This document shows positions 7,139 to 9,124 of a DNA stretch of 9,124 nucleotides, one piece after another (within the stretch, counting starts at the first letter, position 1; every line of letters begins with the position of its first letter). Location of the stretch: the NCBI GenBank assembly GCA_030666035.1, contig DAOUYQ010000019.1:1-9124 (forward strand), written 5' to 3'. The notes beneath the pieces are model-generated. The model did no database searches. It saw only the letters and a program-made list of their open reading frames with translations, and was not told the DNA's origin. Position numbers and translations under genes: made by a program. Origin of the DNA: Microcaldota archaeon. Its GTDB lineage: Archaea; Micrarchaeota; Micrarchaeia; Anstonellales; Bilamarchaeaceae.

Positions 7139-7152
7139 GTTTTACTGGAAAA

Positions 7153-7174
7153 CCGGAACATCGGCTCCGGCCGA
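7153..7174. promoter_or_regulatory. Inverted repeats between divergent promoters, possible operator
   Basis: CCGGA (7153-7157) and TCCGG (7166-7170) form an inverted repeat with an 8-base spacer. Overlapping it, TCGGC-TCCG-GCCGA (7161-7174) is a 5-bp stem with a 4-base loop. This G+C-rich block stands between two A/T-rich TATA boxes (7128-7138 minus and 7190-7199 plus). That is where a repressor could control both genes, but no binding protein is identified. Confidence 0.25.
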
Positions 7175-7189
7175 AATAAACCAAATTCC

Positions 7190-7199
7190 TTTTATTTTT
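7190..7199 (+). promoter_or_regulatory. TATA-like box of the 30-residue membrane peptide gene
   Basis: The sequence TTTTATTTTT is centred about 24 bases before ATG 7218, the same spacing as at the leaderless genes of this window. This independent signal supports the small coding sequence downstream. Confidence 0.45.
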
Positions 7200-7217
7200 G
7201 CATGGAGAGAGAAGGGC

Positions 7218-7310
7218 ATGGAAAAAGTAGACCGAAAAATGCTCAGGCTCGGAGTTCTTCTGCTGATAGTAGTGCTGATGGACATCTGGATAGTCTGGAG
7301 GGCAGCATAA
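7218..7310 (+). CDS. 30-residue single-span membrane peptide
   Basis: A short frame begins at ATG 7218 (Met-Glu-Lys-Val-Asp-Arg-Lys) and ends at TAA 7308-7310. Residues 1-10 are charged (K3, D5, R6, K7, R10), residues 11-26 are almost wholly hydrophobic (GVLLLIVVLMDIWIVW lies at 12-27, with one Asp at 22), and R28 is followed by Ala-Ala. This is a typical small integral membrane peptide. A TATA-like box about 24 bases upstream fits a leaderless message. GGAG at 7204-7207 is an alternative weak Shine-Dalgarno site. The buried Asp could mediate helix-helix contact, so it may be a regulatory subunit of a larger membrane protein. The function is unknown and the call rests on composition and promoter spacing. 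Confidence 0.6.
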   Translation: MEKVDRKMLRLGVLLLIVVLMDIWIVWRAA

Positions 7311-7343
7311 GAGAATAAGCTGTGCTGCACCAACCAGGCAATG

Positions 7344-7354
7344 CATAAATTTTT
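7344..7354 (+). promoter_or_regulatory. TATA box upstream of the long hairpin RNA
   Basis: CATAAATTTTT is a good archaeal TATA box on the plus strand. The predicted transcription start is near 7372, about 30 bases before the hairpin at 7401-7468. No convincing coding sequence follows at leaderless distance; the open frame from ATG 7368 crosses the hairpin and clashes with the regulator gene. The T5 run could also help end the transcript of the 30-residue gene. Confidence 0.5.
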
Positions 7355-7371
7355 CGGTTAATACCCTATGA

Positions 7372-7470
7372 AAAGAAAGCAACAGAAACACTTTACTATC
7401 TTCTGCAGAGGGCAGGTGTGTTGGTGTGCGCAGCACACTAACATACCTTTATTTAGCCCTCTGCAGAATA
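7372..7470 (+). ncRNA. Putative structured RNA or 5' leader with a 29-bp hairpin
   Basis: Bases 7401-7413 (TTCTGCAGAGGGC) pair perfectly with 7456-7468. Bases 7414-7429 (AGGTGTGTTGGTGTGC) pair with 7433-7448 around a GCA triloop. The only irregularity is a 7-base one-sided bulge, TTATTTA (7449-7455). Two of the 29 pairs (7423-7439 and 7418-7444) are G-U in plus-strand RNA but would be C-A mismatches in minus-strand RNA, which argues for selection on a plus-strand transcript. A TATA box at 7344-7354 places the RNA start near 7372. It may be a free small RNA, a long leader of the winged-helix gene, or a DNA cruciform. It lacks the ACA box of an H/ACA guide. The RNA ends are estimates. Confidence 0.45.
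7401..7468. repeat. Long imperfect inverted repeat (13 + 16 bp arms)
   Basis: At the DNA level the outer arms are identical over 13 bp and the inner arms match at 14 of 16 positions. The outer arm holds a PstI-like CTGCAG palindrome at each end. No clear target-site duplication flanks it (left flank ends ACTATC, right flank begins TAATAT), so a recent mobile-element origin is not supported. TTTATTTA in the bulge resembles a TATA box and could act as a second promoter. Confidence 0.85.
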
Positions 7471-7483
7471 ATATCCATATATC

Positions 7484-7529
7484 GGGGGGAATCAGGAGGA
7501 ACCTCAAACTGAAGGGGGGTGTCCCCCCT
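7484..7529 (+). promoter_or_regulatory. Two G6 tracts competing for one C6 tract around an orphan AGGAGG
   Basis: GGGGGG at 7484-7489 and at 7514-7519 can each pair with CCCCCC at 7523-7528. The near pairing gives a 7-bp stem with a TGT loop (7513-7529). The far pairing also gives 7 bp (7484-7490 with 7522-7528) and encloses AGGAGG (7494-7499), a strong Shine-Dalgarno sequence with no start codon at normal distance. Such mutually exclusive structures in a leader can control expression of the downstream gene. The switch is inferred; the pairings are visible. Confidence 0.35.
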
Positions 7530-7554
7530 GCGGTTCGGAATGAGATTGGTTGGA

Positions 7555-8175
7555 ATGGACGACACTATAAAACTGGACCGGAGAAGTTTCGAAGCTTTGG
7601 CAGCAGATTCACGGGTGCGCATACTCAAATCCCTGGCACAGCAGAGGAAAACCCTCACTGAATTGGCAAAAGAAATTGGGCTCTCCAACTCAACTATGAA
7701 AGAGCACCTGGATGTGCTTGTGAGGGCCGGGCTGATTATCCAGCGGGATGAGGGGAGGAAATGGAAATATTATGACCTTACCCGCAAGGGGCATGGAATT
7801 GCGAGCCCGCATCCTACACGTGTTTTGATTATGCTTGCACTTAGTCTGCTCCTGGTTATGGGAAGCGGATGGAATTTTATTAATGCATATGAATTGCATT
7901 CATTTGGGGCACAGGATGCTGCAGTTGCCCTGGGGGAAAAAGAAAGTGCATTTATTGTTGCGGAAGCGGTCCCACCAGCGATGGAAGCTGCCGAAGAAGC
8001 TGATGCATCCAGGGAAGAAACAGTGGCTGTGGGAGCAGCATTCCAGGAAGAGCCTGCAGAAGCAGGCCTTATGGGAATCTCCTTCCCATATTTTGAGGCT
8101 ATCCTCATGGGATTGAGCGTATGCATATTTGTTCTCTCGCTCTATTATGCTAAGAGGGCATATTCTCTTGCATAG
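7555..8175 (+). CDS. Membrane-anchored ArsR-like winged-helix regulator
   Basis: From ATG 7555 the protein has 206 residues. Residues 7-80 are a winged-helix DNA-binding domain. It opens with LDRRSFEALAADSRVRILKS; the recognition region follows (TLTELAKEIGLSNSTMKEHL, 33-52), and then a wing (RDEGRKWKYYDLT, 64-76). TM1 lies at about 88-108. Residues 110-175 are an Ala/Glu-rich acidic loop and TM2 is at about 181-198, with a short basic end (KRA). The head and both ends should be cytoplasmic and the acidic loop outside. This is the layout of a one-component membrane sensor-regulator. In-frame starts at GTG 7519 and ATG 7540 are possible, but the extra residues are unlike the family. No clear Shine-Dalgarno site precedes any of them. 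The structured region upstream suggests RNA-level or autogenous control. Stop-to-stop distance to the convergent transglutaminase gene is six bases. Confidence 0.85.
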   Translation: MDDTIKLDRRSFEALAADSRVRILKSLAQQRKTLTELAKEIGLSNSTMKEHLDVLVRAGLIIQRDEGRKWKYYDLTRKGHGIASPHPTRVLIMLALSLLLVMGSGWNFINAYELHSFGAQDAAVALGEKESAFIVAEAVPPAMEAAEEADASREETVAVGAAFQEEPAEAGLMGISFPYFEAILMGLSVCIFVLSLYYAKRAYSLA

Positions 8176-8181
8176 AAAGGC

Positions 8182-9124
8182 TTACTTTTTGGGAAGATTC
8201 AGGTAGATGAGCATTGCCCCTGCAAAGAGAATCAGGCCCAGCAGAAGCAGGTTCCAGGGGTTGTGGTAGAATTGGGCCCCCCCTTCTTCCATCATGGCAT
8301 CATTTAATGCATCATCAAAAGAGGGTGAATAGAGCTGCGACCAGCCTTCTGCAACTTCAGAGCGCTCATCTGTAAAGTAAACATCATTGTAATATGTCCA
8401 AACTTCCACTATCGGGTAAGGGTGGTATGCCCAATAATTGTAGCCTGTCCCCTGCCTTGAAACTACTTCTTTATCTTCCTGGTCATAGTAAGGGCCGGAG
8501 GTGGGCTCCAGAACAAGCCAGTTTCCACCCTGCTTTATTTCCACCCATGCATGCCCTCCAACAGAGCCGCTGAAATTTACAGTGCCCAACACCACTCTTA
8601 CATCCTCTGGGGGGACTCCGCTTGCCCTGAGGAGTGAAACCAGGGTATTGGCCTGCTCAGAACAGTCGCTTACGGGCGTCCCATAAAATGGATTGGTGGA
8701 GTATGCAGGTGTATCTATAAGGAATTGGGAGGGCAGGAGCCATTTTTCCACTTCCCCGTGCAAATCTGAATCCGAAATCCATGCATAACCCCGTATAAGT
8801 TCATAAATATTTTCAGAATCCAGGCCGGAAACGCTTGAAACAATCTCATCTGCATCGGGCGTAACAAAACGCTGGTAAGGGGAACTTTGCCCTTCCTGGG
8901 GCTCCCAGCCCTCCCCCAAAAGGAATTTTTGGCCTTCGGAGGGGTGGAGTGCATCCGAAGAGGTTTTCTTAAGCTGGAGGATGCGGATTTTATTCTCGGC
9001 TTCTGCCTGCAGGACCTGGTTTGCATACTCCCTAAATACTGCGAATTCCTTTTCATCGGCAGCTTTGAGGAGCCGCTCTGATTCCAGGAGCTCATTAAGC
9101 TCAAGGAGTGTAAGCTCCACAACA
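8182..9124 (-). CDS. Tail-anchored transglutaminase-like (papain-fold) protein, 5' end off window
   Basis: The frame is open to the right edge; only 312 residues from GTG 9120 are visible, plus one codon before it. Numbered from that GTG, the core is at 145-210: catalytic Cys in VSDCSEQANTL (C153), His in VGGHAWVEI (H190), and an acidic residue in WLVLEPTSG (E205). The family (transglutaminase/protease-like) typically has Asp at the third position and here it is Glu. Residues 1-58 are helical and Glu/Leu-rich. TM at 288-308 (NLLLLGLILFAG) is followed by Lys-Lys, so the enzyme is anchored by its C-terminus with its domain outside if a signal peptide exists upstream. Likely roles are proteolysis or crosslinking of surface proteins; the substrate is unknown. 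The true start and any signal peptide lie outside the window. Confidence 0.85.
   Translation of the reverse strand, partial: VVELTLLELNELLESERLLKAADEKEFAVFREYANQVLQAEAENKIRILQLKKTSSDALHPSEGQKFLLGEGWEPQEGQSSPYQRFVTPDADEIVSSVSGLDSENIYELIRGYAWISDSDLHGEVEKWLLPSQFLIDTPAYSTNPFYGTPVSDCSEQANTLVSLLRASGVPPEDVRVVLGTVNFSGSVGGHAWVEIKQGGNWLVLEPTSGPYYDQEDKEVVSRQGTGYNYWAYHPYPIVEVWTYYNDVYFTDERSEVAEGWSQLYSPSFDDALNDAMMEEGGAQFYHNPWNLLLLGLILFAGAMLIYLNLPKK

Larger units (their letters stand above)
7311..7554. other. Regulatory interval between the 30-residue gene and the regulator gene
   Basis: This 244-base stretch has no supportable coding sequence. In order it holds a segment complementary to the hairpin arm (7322-7333), a TATA box and T run (7344-7354), the 68-base hairpin (7401-7468), an A/T-rich CATATATC that could be a second TATA box for the regulator gene (7476-7483), and the competing G6/C6 structures with AGGAGG (7484-7529). 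It is the densest non-coding structure in the window. Confidence 0.6.

Noticed and set aside
7128..7436. 102-residue minus-strand open frame covering the 30-residue gene and its promoter
   Set aside because: It overlaps two promoters and the start of the hairpin, shows no domain or signal, and has no promoter of its own.
7401..7468. H/ACA guide RNA or a rho-independent-like terminator
   Set aside because: The stem has no symmetrical pseudouridylation pocket, no kink-turn and no ACA after it, and no T run follows the stem.
7401..7468. MITE or IS200/IS605-type end hairpin
   Set aside because: There is no adjacent target-site duplication, no second copy in the window and no transposase. Multiple genomic copies would reopen this.
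7368..7661. 97-residue plus-strand open frame beginning about 20 bases after a good TATA box
   Set aside because: It crosses the long hairpin, then overlaps the winged-helix gene in another frame for over 100 bases, and its residues look random (mixed Cys, Trp, Arg, His with no domain).

Overview
The window looks archaeal and probably comes from a small-genome (DPANN-type) archaeon. That placement is an inference and I cannot name the genus. Most genes have a TATA-like box centred about 24-28 bases before the start codon, which is the arrangement of archaeal leaderless mRNAs. The families also fit: a protein-L-isoaspartate methyltransferase, a membrane-anchored ArsR-like winged-helix regulator, small CxxC zinc ribbons, a very large parallel beta-helix surface protein, and a tail-anchored transglutaminase-like protein. 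There is no rRNA, tRNA, CRISPR array, transposase or phage gene.

Layout. Bases 1-2996 (minus) hold the first 998 codons of a secreted beta-helix protein whose 3' end lies beyond the left edge. Next on the minus strand are a small secreted Cys-containing protein (3087-3578), a PCMT (3671-4306), and a lipoprotein (4350-5222) that starts 4 bases after the stop of a polytopic membrane protein (5227-6075). A divergent promoter region at 6076-6183 separates that pair from a 54-residue zinc-ribbon protein on the plus strand (6184-6348). Its tail overlaps by 17 bases the tail of a charged minus-strand protein (6332-6658). Then come a zinc-ribbon protein with two membrane spans (6701-7105, minus), a divergent gene for a 30-residue single-span membrane peptide (7218-7310, plus), and an unusual 7311-7554 interval. 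After that are a membrane-anchored winged-helix regulator (7555-8175, plus) and, convergent with it, a transglutaminase-like protein (8182 to the right edge, minus).

The most striking signal is in the 7311-7554 interval. A good TATA box is followed by a 68-base hairpin with 13 + 16 paired positions, a GCA triloop and one 7-base bulge. The only two non-Watson-Crick pairs are G-U pairs if the plus strand is transcribed, and would be C-A mismatches on the other strand. This favours a structured plus-strand RNA, either a free RNA or the leader of the regulator gene. Downstream, two G6 tracts compete for one C6 tract on either side of an orphan AGGAGG, before the regulator's start.

How the genes work together: most products are predicted to be exported or membrane-bound, so this is an envelope-oriented neighbourhood. 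A one-component sensor (DNA-binding head inside, acidic loop outside) sits beside a structured RNA, a tiny membrane peptide and a membrane protein with a zinc ribbon. A regulatory link among these is inference only; the sequence shows proximity and promoter structure, not function.
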